The position numbers and the translations under genes are program-made. This document shows positions 24,216 to 32,836 of a DNA stretch of 64,000 bases, piece by piece; positions within the stretch are counted from its first letter, which is position 1; every line of letters begins with the position of its first letter. The notes beneath the pieces are model-generated. The model had not been told where the DNA came from. It was given only the letters and a program-made list of their open reading frames with translations, and searched no databases. Source of the DNA: CAYYAQ01 sp964469555 (GTDB taxonomy: Bacteria > Planctomycetota > UBA1135 > UBA2386); assembly GCA_964469555.1 (NCBI GenBank), contig CAYYAQ010000001.1, forward strand, positions 62,001 to 126,000, read 5' to 3'.

Positions 24216-27095
24216 TCAGTCCGCGTAGTCTTCGATCGGCGGGCAGGCGCAGACCAGGTTGCGGTCGCCGTGGACGTCGTTGACGCGTGAGACCGGTGGC
24301 CAGTACTTGTGGTCGCGGGTCCACGGCGCCGGGAAGGCCGCGAGCTCGCGCGAGTAGCTGTGGTTCCAGTCGTCGGCGCACACCACGTGGGCGGAGTGGG
24401 GAGCGTGCTTGAGCGGGTTGTCCGCGGGATCCGACTTGCCGTCAGCGATGTCCTGCACCTCTTGCTGAATCGCGATCATCGCATCGCAGAACCGGTCCAA
24501 TTCCTCTTTCGGTTCGCTCTCTGTCGGCTCGACCATGAGCGTCCCCGCCACGGGCCACGACATCGTCGGCGCGTGGAACCCGTAGTCCATCAGTCGCTTT
24601 GCTATGTCGGCGACTTCGATGCCGGCGAGAGCCTTCAGCGGTCGACAGTCGAGGATGCACTCGTGCGCGACGCAGTCATCCTGACCTCGGTAGAGGACCG
24701 GGTAGTGATCCCCCAGGCGCTTTGCGATGTAGTTCGCGTTGAGGATCGCGACCTTGGTCGATTCGGTCAGCCCCTCGCCTCCCATCATCGCGATATAGGC
24801 GTAGCTGATTGGCAGGATCGAAGGGCTGCCCCACGGCGCGGCGGAGACGGCACCGATCGAGTGCTCCGATCCCAGACCCACTACGCTGTGCCCCGGCAGG
24901 AACGGCACGAGGTGTTCGACCACGCAGATGGGGCCCATCCCGGGTCCGCCACCGCCGTGCGGAATGCAGAAGGTCTTGTGCAAGTTGAGGTGACAGACAT
25001 CGCCACCCAGATCGCCGGGCCGGCACAGGCCGACCATCGCGTTCATGTTCGCGCCGTCGAGATACACCTGCCCGCCGTGGTCGTGCACGATCTGACAGAT
25101 CTCGCGGATGGTGTCCTCGAACACGCCATGCGTCGACGGATATGTCACCATGATCGCGGCGAGGTCATCCCGGTGTTCCTCGGCGTGAGCCCGAAGATCG
25201 CCGACGTCGATGTTCCCGTCGTCGTCGCACTTCACCACGACGACCTTCATCCCCGCCAAGATCGCGCTCGCGGGATTCGTGCCGTGTGCCGAACTCGGGA
25301 TCAGGCAAATGTTCCGCTGCTCCTGACCGCGGCTTCGCTGGTACGCGCGAATCGTCAACAAGCCCGCGTACTCGCCCTGCGAACCGGCGTTGGGCTGCAG
25401 CGAACATCCCGCGAAACCCGTGATCGAGCACAGCCACTTCTCGAGTCGTGCGTGCAGTTCGCCGTAACCCTTCGCCTGGTCGAGCGGAGCGAACGGGTGC
25501 ATCCTGCCGAACTCGGTCCACGTCACCGGGATCATCTCCGCGGCAGCGTTGAGCTTCATGGTGCACGACCCGAGCGGAATCATCGACGTCGTCAGGCTGA
25601 GGTCTTTCGTCTGCAGCCGATATGTGTAGCGCATCAATTCGGTTTCCGATCGATGGCTGTGAAACACCGGGTGCATCATGAACTCGGTGGTCCGCGTCAC
25701 GCTCTCTGGCAACGCGGGTTCAGTCGCCGCGAGCCCCTCCGCGTCGAAGTCCGATTCCTTGCCGCCGAACACGGCGCACAGTCGCCGCACGTCGTGTCGC
25801 GTGACAGTCTCGTCCAACGCGATGCCGATCGTGCCGTCGCCGAAGTCCCGCAGGTTGATCCCTGCCGCCACGGCAGTACGCAGCGTCCCAGCGGCGTCGC
25901 CGGGCTTGACCCGAATCGTGTCGAAGTAGTCCTGGTTCAGCACCTTGACGCCGAGAGCATTCAGCGTGTTCGCCAGCGCCCCCGTGAGGAACCGGACGCG
26001 ACGGGCGATGTGGGTCAGCCCCTCCGGGCCGTGGTACACCCCGAACATCGCCGCCATGATCGCCAACAGAACCTGCGCCGTGCAGATGTTGCTCGTCGCT
26101 TTGTCGCGGCGAATGTGTTGTTCGCGCGTCTGCAGCGCCATGCGCAGCGCGGGCTTGCCGGCGGCGTCGATCGTCACGCCGATGATGCGTCCGGGCAACT
26201 GCCGCTTGTAGTCGGCGCGCGCCGCCATGAACGCCGCGTGTGGGCCGCCGTAGCCCAGCGGAACGCCGAACCGCTGGCTGTTGCCGACGACGACGTCTGC
26301 ACCAAACTCTCCCGGAGGCTTGATCAACGTCAGCGCGAGAAGGTCGGTCGCCACCGTCACAATCGCGTCGGCGTCGTGCGCCTTTTCTACGAACGGACCG
26401 AGATCTTCGATCGTGCCGTCGGTCGTCGGGTACTGCACGAGAACGCCGAAGACCTTGTCGTCGAATATGAACGACGCCGGGGCGCCGACCCGGACCTCGA
26501 TTCCCAGGGGCTCGGCGCGGGTCTGCACGACTTCGATGGTCTGCGGGTGGCACGTCTCCGACACGAGATAGACGTTGCGATCGGCGGTCTTGCGTCCCAA
26601 CACGCGCTGGCTCATCGTCATCGCTTCCGCCGCCGCGGTCGCTTCGTCGAGCAGCGAGCAGTTCGCTACCTCCATTCCGGTGAGATCGATGATCATCGTC
26701 TGGAAATTGAGCAGCGCTTCCAATCGACCCTGAGAGATCTCCGCCTGGTAGGGGGTGTACTGCGTGTACCACCCCGGGTTCTCGAGGATGTTGCGCAGGA
26801 TCGTCGGGGGCGTGAGGCAGTCGTGGTAGCCCATTCCGATGTAGGAACGGAACACCTGGTTCTGATCCGCGAGCGCGCGCAGCTCGGCGATCACTTCGGT
26901 CTCGCCTCGAGCCCTGGGCACCTCCAGATCAAAGTCGCTGAGGATCGCATTCGGGATTACGGACTCCATGAGACCGTCGAGCGATTCCTGGCCGAGTGTT
27001 TCGAGCATCGCACGGATGTCATTCGAGCGGGGACCGATGTGGCGGGGGGCAAGGGCATCCGACCGGGTGGCGACGAGGGAACTGTTCTTGGTCAT
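24216..27095 (-). CDS. gcvP: Glycine dehydrogenase (decarboxylating), P-protein
   Basis: 959 residues, the normal length of the single-chain P-protein. It decarboxylates glycine with PLP and transfers aminomethyl to the H-protein lipoyl arm. Landmarks are the N-terminal RHIGP motif, YTPYQAEISQGRLEALLNFQ, SLLDEATAAAEAM, the first half ending near residue 440, and the second-half PLP site LNLHKTFCIPHGGGGPGMGP with the Schiff-base lysine. GSxHSIGAVSAAPWGSPSI and CPPIEDYAD at the C-terminus are also typical. The partner genes gcvT and gcvH are not in the window. The start at 27095 gives MTKNSSLVATRSDALAPRHIGP. It is divergent from the MscS gene. Confidence 0.97.
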   Translation of the reverse strand: MTKNSSLVATRSDALAPRHIGPRSNDIRAMLETLGQESLDGLMESVIPNAILSDFDLEVPRARGETEVIAELRALADQNQVFRSYIGMGYHDCLTPPTILRNILENPGWYTQYTPYQAEISQGRLEALLNFQTMIIDLTGMEVANCSLLDEATAAAEAMTMSQRVLGRKTADRNVYLVSETCHPQTIEVVQTRAEPLGIEVRVGAPASFIFDDKVFGVLVQYPTTDGTIEDLGPFVEKAHDADAIVTVATDLLALTLIKPPGEFGADVVVGNSQRFGVPLGYGGPHAAFMAARADYKRQLPGRIIGVTIDAAGKPALRMALQTREQHIRRDKATSNICTAQVLLAIMAAMFGVYHGPEGLTHIARRVRFLTGALANTLNALGVKVLNQDYFDTIRVKPGDAAGTLRTAVAAGINLRDFGDGTIGIALDETVTRHDVRRLCAVFGGKESDFDAEGLAATEPALPESVTRTTEFMMHPVFHSHRSETELMRYTYRLQTKDLSLTTSMIPLGSCTMKLNAAAEMIPVTWTEFGRMHPFAPLDQAKGYGELHARLEKWLCSITGFAGCSLQPNAGSQGEYAGLLTIRAYQRSRGQEQRNICLIPSSAHGTNPASAILAGMKVVVVKCDDDGNIDVGDLRAHAEEHRDDLAAIMVTYPSTHGVFEDTIREICQIVHDHGGQVYLDGANMNAMVGLCRPGDLGGDVCHLNLHKTFCIPHGGGGPGMGPICVVEHLVPFLPGHSVVGLGSEHSIGAVSAAPWGSPSILPISYAYIAMMGGEGLTESTKVAILNANYIAKRLGDHYPVLYRGQDDCVAHECILDCRPLKALAGIEVADIAKRLMDYGFHAPTMSWPVAGTLMVEPTESEPKEELDRFCDAMIAIQQEVQDIADGKSDPADNPLKHAPHSAHVVCADDWNHSYSRELAAFPAPWTRDHKYWPPVSRVNDVHGDRNLVCACPPIEDYAD

Positions 27096-27225
27096 CGAGG
27101 GTGTGGACCGTATCTGCGGTTCGGCTTCCGTGGGCGCGGGAGGGGGCCACGTCCGGATCTTGGATCAGGACGGGCGGGCAGTCTAGCCGACCTTTCTCAC
27201 ATGGTCACGCCGCGAGGCGGGGCAC

Positions 27226-28167
27226 ATGGTTGCGAAACCAAGGAAAGCTTCGGTAGGCTTCGTGCACATGCTCGGTTCATGGCAAACGACGGGCTCGACT
27301 CCCCCGCAACCCGTTTCGGAGATTGGTGGCGTGTCGGGGCTCGTTTCCGGGGTGGGAGGCGAACTCGTCGCCTCGGTGCTCGGCGTCGTCGCGTGCGTCG
27401 TCGCCTACTTCCTGTTCCGGGTGATCGTCCTCCGGGGTCTCGAGAAGATCTCGCGGACGACCGACAACGACCTCGACGATCGTCTCGTGGAGTTCGTCCG
27501 GAAGTTCTCGGTATGGGTGTTCATGTTCCTGGCGCTCATGTGGGTGCTGAAGGTCTACGAAATCGACGTCTCGCCCTTGCTCGCCGGCGCGGGAATCGCC
27601 GGGATCGCCATCGGCTTTGCGGCGAAGGAAGTCCTCGCCGACATCCTCGCCGGCATCTTCCTGATCGCGGACCAACCGATGCGCACCGGCGACCGAGTGA
27701 AGATCGAACGCATCGGCTCGGAGTGGGGTGGTTGGGGCGACGTCGTCGACATCGGCCTGCGCCGCACCCGCGTCCGAAACAGCGACGGCGTGATCGTCAA
27801 CTATCCGAACAGTGTCCTGTCGTCGTCGGTGATCACGAACTTCTCGTACGAGATGACGCCGATCCGAGTCCGGGTGCGTTTTCAGGTCGCGTACGATACC
27901 GATCTCGAGGCCGCGACCGAAGTGGCGCGGCGAGCCATCCAGAAGGCCGACCGCGTGTTGGACGAGACAGCGGAGGTCGTGGTCAGGTCGGTGTGGGACG
28001 TGTCCAGGGGTCACGCCACGAGCGGCATCCTTCTCGAAGGGCGCTACCGCATCAAGGATGTCCGGAACCGCACGAAGATCCGCTCCGCCGTGCTGCGTTG
28101 CCTCGTTGCTGCCCTTCGCGAGTCGGGCATCGAACTTGCGGTGCCTGTCGTCGATCTTCGAAAGTGA
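27226..28167 (+). CDS. MscS-family mechanosensitive channel
   Basis: 313 residues. Membrane segments lie at about 45-65 and 85-105, and the pore helix is LLAGAGIAGIAIGFAAKEVLADILAG, the glycine/alanine-rich TM3 of MscS. The beta domain follows with ADQPMRTGDRVKIERIG, GDVVDIGLRRTRVRNSDG and VNYPNSVL, and then the alpha/beta vestibule. It should open under membrane tension to release small solutes. An in-frame ATG further downstream (MLGSWQ) is an alternative start. The gene is followed after 18 bases by the peptidase gene and may be co-transcribed with it. Confidence 0.93.
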   Translation: MVAKPRKASVGFVHMLGSWQTTGSTPPQPVSEIGGVSGLVSGVGGELVASVLGVVACVVAYFLFRVIVLRGLEKISRTTDNDLDDRLVEFVRKFSVWVFMFLALMWVLKVYEIDVSPLLAGAGIAGIAIGFAAKEVLADILAGIFLIADQPMRTGDRVKIERIGSEWGGWGDVVDIGLRRTRVRNSDGVIVNYPNSVLSSSVITNFSYEMTPIRVRVRFQVAYDTDLEAATEVARRAIQKADRVLDETAEVVVRSVWDVSRGHATSGILLEGRYRIKDVRNRTKIRSAVLRCLVAALRESGIELAVPVVDLRK

Positions 28168-28185
28168 CCCCCTGACCATCCACAC

Positions 28186-29805
28186 ATGATCGCTAGCCTC
28201 GCTCTACTCGTCCTTCCCCAGGCACCCGTTACTACTCAAGACCCGAATCCGGTCGCCAGCGTCGAGCATCTGATCACGAAGGAGGGCATCGCCGCGTGCG
28301 TGCGCTATCTCTCCGACGATCTGCTGGAGGGGCGTGGCGTCGGGACGCGCGGCGACAAGTTGGCGCGTCGGTACCTCGCTTCGCAGATGGAGCTCTTCGG
28401 CATGAAGCCAGGCGGTCTCGACGGGACATGGGAGCAGCCGGTGAGCCTGTTCGGCATCACCGCGAAGGTCCTGATTCCGATGACCGTTACTGGCCCGAAG
28501 GGCAAGGCCGTGTTCACGGCGCCGAAGGACTACACGGCCGAGTCCGGTCATCCCGGAGCAAACTCGGAGTGGAAGGACGCCGATGTCGTGTTCGTGGGCT
28601 ACGGCATCGACGCGCCGGAACAGAAGTGGGATGACTACAAGGGCGTCGATCTGAAGGGGAAGGTCGTCCTCGTGATGAACAACGACCCGTCCTCGGATCC
28701 GAACCTGTTCGCCGGCCCGACGCGACTCTACTACGGTCGATGGTCGTACAAGTTCGAGGAGGCAGCGCGCCGGGGCGCCGTGGGTGCGATCGTCATCCAC
28801 ACCACGCGGTCCGCCGGGTATCCGTTCCAAGTGATTCAGAACGGCCACGAGCGCGAAGACTTCTGGCTCCCGTTCAAGCCAGCGGATGCGACGATGGCAG
28901 TTCGCTCGTGGTGTTCCGAGGAGGCTGCCCGAAAGATGGCGGCGCTCGGCGGTCACGACCTCGATGCTTTGCGGAAGGTCGCGGAGACTCGTGCCTTCAA
29001 GCCGGTCCCCCTGGGTGTTCGCATCAACCTCAACATGTCGAATCGAGTTCGCCGGATCGACTCCGCCAACGTCATCGGCAAGCTCGAAGGCAGTGACGCC
29101 GAGTTGAAGAGCGAAGCCGTAGTCGTCACGGCTCACTTCGACCACCTCGGCATTCGCGCGCCCAAGAACGGTGACAGCATCTACAACGGGGCCCTCGACA
29201 ACGCGTCGGGATGTGCGGGAATGCTGACCCTGGTCCGCGCCTGTGGTGCGTTGAAGATCAGGCCGAAGCGGACGATTCTCTTCACGTTCGTCACGGCGGA
29301 AGAGTCCGGCCTTCTCGGGTCGCTCTACTTCGCGCGCAATCCGACCTACCCGCGCAAGAAGATCGTCGCGAACTACAACCTGGACAGCATCAATATCTGG
29401 GGGGCGACGAAGGACATCGCGATGGTGGGCTACGGCAAGAACTCGCTCACGGGCGTCGCGGACAAGGTCGCCCGGCGCAGGGGCCGCGTGCTCATCGCCA
29501 ACCCGGACGTCTCGTTGGGTCTCTTCTATCGTTCGGATCACTTCTCGTTCGCGCGTGTCGGGATCCCCTCGGCGTACTTCAAGGCTGGCAGCGACTTCTA
29601 CGTGAACAAGCGCGGCAAGAACCTCGTGAAGGGCGCGTACACGCGCACGCGCTACCACCAGCCGAACGACGAGTTTCACGACAAGTGGGACCTGCGCGGC
29701 GCGGTCGAAGACATGCGCCTCGTCCTCGAGTGCATCCTCGTAACGGCGAATGCTGATGACGCCCCGAAGTGGTCACCCGGCGACGAGTTCGAAAAGCTTC
29801 GCTAG
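28186..29805 (+). CDS. Secreted M28-family metallopeptidase with PA domain
   Basis: 539 residues with a short signal-like start (MIASLALLVLPQAP). A protease-associated (PA) domain occupies about 120-220 (VVFVGYGIDAPEQKWDDYKG, AVGAIVIHTT). The M28 catalytic domain carries the two-zinc ligand set: VTAHFDHLG (His), GALDNASGCAG (Asp), VTAEESGLLGS (Glu-Glu), NYNLDSIN (Asp) and FYRSDHFSF (His). It should be an exported aminopeptidase with a binuclear zinc site. It converges with the peroxiredoxin gene and a hairpin lies between them. Confidence 0.93.
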   Translation: MIASLALLVLPQAPVTTQDPNPVASVEHLITKEGIAACVRYLSDDLLEGRGVGTRGDKLARRYLASQMELFGMKPGGLDGTWEQPVSLFGITAKVLIPMTVTGPKGKAVFTAPKDYTAESGHPGANSEWKDADVVFVGYGIDAPEQKWDDYKGVDLKGKVVLVMNNDPSSDPNLFAGPTRLYYGRWSYKFEEAARRGAVGAIVIHTTRSAGYPFQVIQNGHEREDFWLPFKPADATMAVRSWCSEEAARKMAALGGHDLDALRKVAETRAFKPVPLGVRINLNMSNRVRRIDSANVIGKLEGSDAELKSEAVVVTAHFDHLGIRAPKNGDSIYNGALDNASGCAGMLTLVRACGALKIRPKRTILFTFVTAEESGLLGSLYFARNPTYPRKKIVANYNLDSINIWGATKDIAMVGYGKNSLTGVADKVARRRGRVLIANPDVSLGLFYRSDHFSFARVGIPSAYFKAGSDFYVNKRGKNLVKGAYTRTRYHQPNDEFHDKWDLRGAVEDMRLVLECILVTANADDAPKWSPGDEFEKLR

Positions 29806-29818
29806 CCGTACAAGAAAT

Positions 29819-29842
29819 CGCCGCGGCCTCGCGGTCGCGGCG
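29819..29842. terminator. GC-rich hairpin between convergent genes
   Basis: CGCCGCG (29819-29825) pairs with CGCGGCG (29836-29842) around a 10-base loop, 14 bases after the peptidase stop and 25 bases from the peroxiredoxin stop. The inverted repeat could act on transcripts from both sides. No T-run follows, so Rho-independent termination is not certain. Confidence 0.5.
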
Positions 29843-29866
29843 GTTCGATCGACACCGTGCTGCCGG

Positions 29867-30601
29867 TTATGGCAGTGGGGCGACTTGGGTGACAAGGCCG
29901 CCGACGATGTCCGCGGCTTCGTACGTCGCGTTGCCGTCGGCGATCAGGCAGGGAGTCTGGTCCTTGCCGCCGACCGCCGTCAGTTCGGAGTTCGCTGCGG
30001 CGTCGTCGGTGACGTTCTTGACCGTGATGCTGTTGCCCAAGTGGAGGTTGTCCACGGCGAGCTGGGCATCGCGGCTGGGGCCACATGCGTTCTTGATGTA
30101 GAGCGTGCCCGACGCGCTGCCGGGTCCGGCGAGGGTGTCGCCGCCGATCTTCTCGCACTCCGCGGCGAGTTGAGCGATGTCGCGACGCCCACCCGGGCCG
30201 TCGGAATGCGCGTAGCGTACGATTCCCTCACGGTCGATGATCACGGTGGCGCGATCGCCGATGCCGTGGTCTTCGATCCAGAGGCCGAGGCTCTTGCAGT
30301 AGCCACCCTTGGGATGGAAGTCAGCGAGCAGCGGGAACGAGACGCCGCCGAGGCTGCTGCCCCAGTTGGCGTGGGAGTAGACAGTGTCCACGCTGACACC
30401 CAGAACCTGGGTGCCGGCCGAGCGGAAGCGGTCGAGGAGCGCCTCCGTCTCGGGGACTTCGTGGCTTCAAGTGGGGGTCCAGTCGAGGGGATAGAACAGC
30501 AACATCACGTTGCACTTGCCCAGAAAATCAGACGACTTGACTTCGCGGCCAAACTGATCTTTCAAGGCGAAGTCTGGTGCCTTTTGGCCGACTTCGATCA
30601 T
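29867..30601 (-). CDS. Selenocysteine-containing peroxiredoxin with glutaredoxin-like C-terminal domain
   Basis: Read from the ATG at 30601 (good AAGGAA ribosome site, MIEVGQKAPDFALKD), the frame is open to 29867 except for one TGA at 30467-30469. That codon is residue 45, exactly the peroxidatic position of an AhpC/TSA peroxiredoxin: FYPLDWTPT-U-SHEVPE, where relatives have Cys. The reading continues in the same frame without loss (GVSVDTVYSHANW, FPLLADFHPKGG, RATVIIDREGIVRYAH). Total length is 244 residues. From about residue 165 a glutaredoxin-like domain follows (LYIKNACGPSRDAQL, ITVKNVTDD, QTPCLI, YEAADIVGGL), with CGPS at the active-site position. It should reduce peroxides. SECIS-like hairpin annotated separately. 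Confidence 0.82.
30433..30452 (-). promoter_or_regulatory. Candidate bacterial SECIS hairpin after the peroxiredoxin UGA
   Basis: Fourteen bases past the UGA the mRNA reads CGAGACGGAGGCGCTCCTCG. CGAG pairs with CTCG and GAG with CTC, leaving a 3-base bulge on the 5' side and a GCG apical loop at +25 to +27. Bacterial SECIS elements lie inside the coding region with an apical loop containing G about 16-37 bases downstream of the UGA and often have a 5' bulge, so position and shape both agree. Short GC-rich hairpins also arise by chance in DNA of this composition. Confidence 0.5.
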
Positions 30602-30711
30602 GGGTTGGTTTCCTTTCGTTGCGCGTTCATCCGCCGTGGATGGTTTCGGGGGGGGAGGTGATTGTCCAGCGGAGCGGCGGTGGTTCCATCGCAATCGAGA
30701 AGAATCTGGCG

Positions 30712-31806
30712 CTACTTCGAGAGTGTCACGCGCTGCAACAGCGCGCGAAGGTGTTCCCGATACGCCTCGGGCTTGTCGTTGCTGACCTGGCCGTGTTTCG
30801 ATCCCTCCTCGATCCAAAGGACCTTCCGAGGTTCGGGGGCGGGCAGGGCCGCGAAGCACTCGCGGACCACGTCCGGTGGGACCCGATAGTCGTCGCCCGC
30901 GCCGACGAACAGGGACGGCAACGTCTCTGGGAGGCTCTTGAAGACGTCGATCGGTCGAATGTCCCCCATGTCGAAGTCGGACCAGAGTTCCAGGTGCCAG
31001 AGCACGATCGACGTGAAGAATCCCGGTAGGCCGACCCCGCGCTTCAGTTGTCGATGGGCAGTCTCGAGCATGTTGGTCATCGGCGCTTCTAGAACCAGCC
31101 CGCGCAATTCCTTTATCTTGGGCGCGGCGAGGGCGGCGGCTACCCCGCCCATGCTGACGCCAAACAGGATCAGCGGCGCGCGGATCCCGCCCGGGCGTCC
31201 GCGCAGGTATTCGACCGCGGCGAGCACGTCATCCTGTTCCTTGTATCCGAAGGTGAACGCGTGGTGCTCACTCCCTCCGTGGTTCGAGAGTTCGATGAGC
31301 AGTACGTCGGAGTCCAGGTTCCGGAACATGGCGGCGACGGGCTCGACTTCCATCGCGTTGCGGAAGAGGCCGTGCACGAGGACGACGACCGCCGTCGGTT
31401 TGTCGTCACGACATGGAACGAAGAACGCGCGCAGCTTGCGTCCCTCGGTGTTCGTGAAGTGCACCACGCGTTTCGTGATCGCGTCGACGCTCTCAGGTGT
31501 CTTCGGCGTACCATTCTCGAGTGATTGGCGGTCCTGACAGATCCAGGTGCCTTTCTCGTCGAACACGGGTCCGAGGTAAGCCCTCTCGTCGCTTCGCGTG
31601 CCGACGACTTTCGAAACGAGGAAGCCGAGGATGCCAGGAAGCACGACGAACGCGTACACCGGCAACAGGATCAATTGGCGGACGAACAGCTTCTTCCAGA
31701 ATCCGGGTGCGCGCCGTCGTTTCTTGCTCAGACCGCCCTGCAAGATCCATGCGAGCAGAAACGCCGCGAGGACGATGACGAGCATGAACTTCCCGATGAG
31801 AGTCAC
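30712..31806 (-). CDS. Membrane-anchored alpha/beta hydrolase
   Basis: 364 residues. Two N-terminal membrane segments (about 5-24 and 45-65) precede an alpha/beta hydrolase of the Hydrolase_4/BAAT kind. It shows AVVVLVHGLFRNAMEV (oxyanion side), nucleophile elbow LILFGVSMGGVAAAL, acid in VGAGDDYRVP and histidine in GSKHGQVS. The substrate is unknown; lipid or ester hydrolysis at the membrane is a reasonable guess. It lies 110 bp downstream of the peroxiredoxin start, in the same direction as the neighbouring lipoprotein gene, which ends 6 bases before its own start region. Confidence 0.85.
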   Translation of the reverse strand: MTLIGKFMLVIVLAAFLLAWILQGGLSKKRRRAPGFWKKLFVRQLILLPVYAFVVLPGILGFLVSKVVGTRSDERAYLGPVFDEKGTWICQDRQSLENGTPKTPESVDAITKRVVHFTNTEGRKLRAFFVPCRDDKPTAVVVLVHGLFRNAMEVEPVAAMFRNLDSDVLLIELSNHGGSEHHAFTFGYKEQDDVLAAVEYLRGRPGGIRAPLILFGVSMGGVAAALAAPKIKELRGLVLEAPMTNMLETAHRQLKRGVGLPGFFTSIVLWHLELWSDFDMGDIRPIDVFKSLPETLPSLFVGAGDDYRVPPDVVRECFAALPAPEPRKVLWIEEGSKHGQVSNDKPEAYREHLRALLQRVTLSK

Positions 31807-31812
31807 GGGTTC

Positions 31813-32193
31813 CTACTTCGCAGCCACGTAGTCCACGACCAATACCTTGTCCAACGACGGCAGCAACAGCTCGACAAACTCCTTGTGTGCTGGGTGCGGC
31901 AGGTAGGCTGCGCGTCCCGCCGCGTCCTCGAACGTCACGACGAAACAATGTGTGAACCCGTCGGCTTTGTCTTCCACGCTCACGTCGGTTCCCCATTCGA
32001 AGCCGACGATCGATGGGATACGCGACGGTAGGCCGCCAAACTCATCCTCGATTGCGCGTGTCTGTTCCTTCGTCGTGCCGTCCTTGAACTTGAACAGCAC
32101 GACGTGGCGCAGCTTGCCGAAGTGGGAGAGAGAGGTGCACCCGCCACCGAGAACGAGGGCGGCGAGAACGAGGGCGAGGGGTTGGTGCTTCAT
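31813..32193 (-). CDS. Dabb (stress-responsive A/B barrel) domain lipoprotein
   Basis: 126 residues from the ATG at 32193, chosen because it gives a textbook lipoprotein signal (LALVLAALVLGGGC). The mature part is a single Dabb domain: LRHVVLFKFKDGTT, VGFEWGTDVSVED, THCFVVTFEDAAGRAAYLPHPAHKEF, ending VLVVDYVA. Dabb domains form ferredoxin-like dimeric barrels; exported versions are common in planctomycetes and have no known function. It is coupled to the hydrolase gene with a 6-base gap. Confidence 0.88.
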   Translation of the reverse strand: MKHQPLALVLAALVLGGGCTSLSHFGKLRHVVLFKFKDGTTKEQTRAIEDEFGGLPSRIPSIVGFEWGTDVSVEDKADGFTHCFVVTFEDAAGRAAYLPHPAHKEFVELLLPSLDKVLVVDYVAAK

Positions 32194-32248
32194 GATTGCG
32201 TGCACTGTAGCACCGACCCGTCGAAGACGGACCGGAGCAACCTCGTCG

Positions 32249-32616
32249 TCAGCGGTGGTTCTCGGCCCCGAACTTGACCCTGTGGATGTCGTCATCATCC
32301 AGGATCTTCTGGAGCTTCGGCTTGTAGTTCGCTTCGTACTTCTTCAGCGCATCGCTGGAAGGCAGGCGCTTTACCAACATGTGCTCCTTCATCCAATCGT
32401 CGATGTCCCACGTGCAACCGTCGACTTCGCCGTACCAGAACCCCGTCGTTCTCTCCGAGGTCTCTCCCGCATCCAACTCTGGCAGCAAGGACAGGTCCAG
32501 AATGAGTCTTGCCTTCTTGCAGACGAACTCTCTGGACTTCTTCTCTTGAGATGGAAGGTGGCCGGTGATCAGGCCGCGAGCAGGCCGGCAAAGAGGAAGG
32601 GGGCAACACTGTTCAT
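32249..32616 (-). pseudogene. Small secreted protein gene with a probable frameshift
   Basis: An ATG at 32616 with GGAGAAAG ahead of it encodes a signal-like MNSVAPFLFAGLLAA and then meets a TGA. One frame over, the sequence continues as LITGHLPSQEKKSREFVC and reads well to the end at 32249: GFWYGEVDGCTWDIDDWMKEH, ALKKYEANYKPKLQKILDDDD. A single-base indel near 32575 would join signal peptide and mature protein (about 120 residues). No known family. A longer reading of the second frame upstream lacks a signal peptide and looks like a chance extension. Confidence 0.5.
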
Positions 32617-32781
32617 GCGAGACTTTCTCCAAGAGCAACCACGGATCATAGCCGTGCAGGATCCGCCGCGCGCCCAACGCACGCCCTCGCCAAGCCCCTC
32701 TGCGACAGCGGTCTGGCCTACTACGCGCGACTACGTAGGCGCGAATTTGGTGGAAACTCGAAAGGTCCTCGGTACGTGAAA

Positions 32782-32813
32782 GCACCCGCGCGCGAGTTTC
32801 GCGACGCGGGTGC
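32782..32813 (-). terminator. Strong hairpin terminator downstream of the FG-GAP gene
   Basis: GCACCCGCG (32782-32790) pairs perfectly with CGCGGGTGC (32805-32813), and inside it CGCGA pairs with TCGCG around a GTT loop, giving 14 base pairs in all. On the minus strand the stem is followed by TTTCAC. It sits 24 bases past the stop of the FG-GAP gene ending at 32837. Confidence 0.72.
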
Positions 32814-32836
32814 GTTGGGCGTTCGAACCGGCGGTT

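Noticed and set aside
24309..28175. 1288-residue open frame on the + strand opposite gcvP
   Set aside because: It is antisense to a clearly conserved gcvP and to the start of the MscS gene, and its translation is His/Arg/Asp-rich with no domain. Long antisense frames are expected at this GC content.
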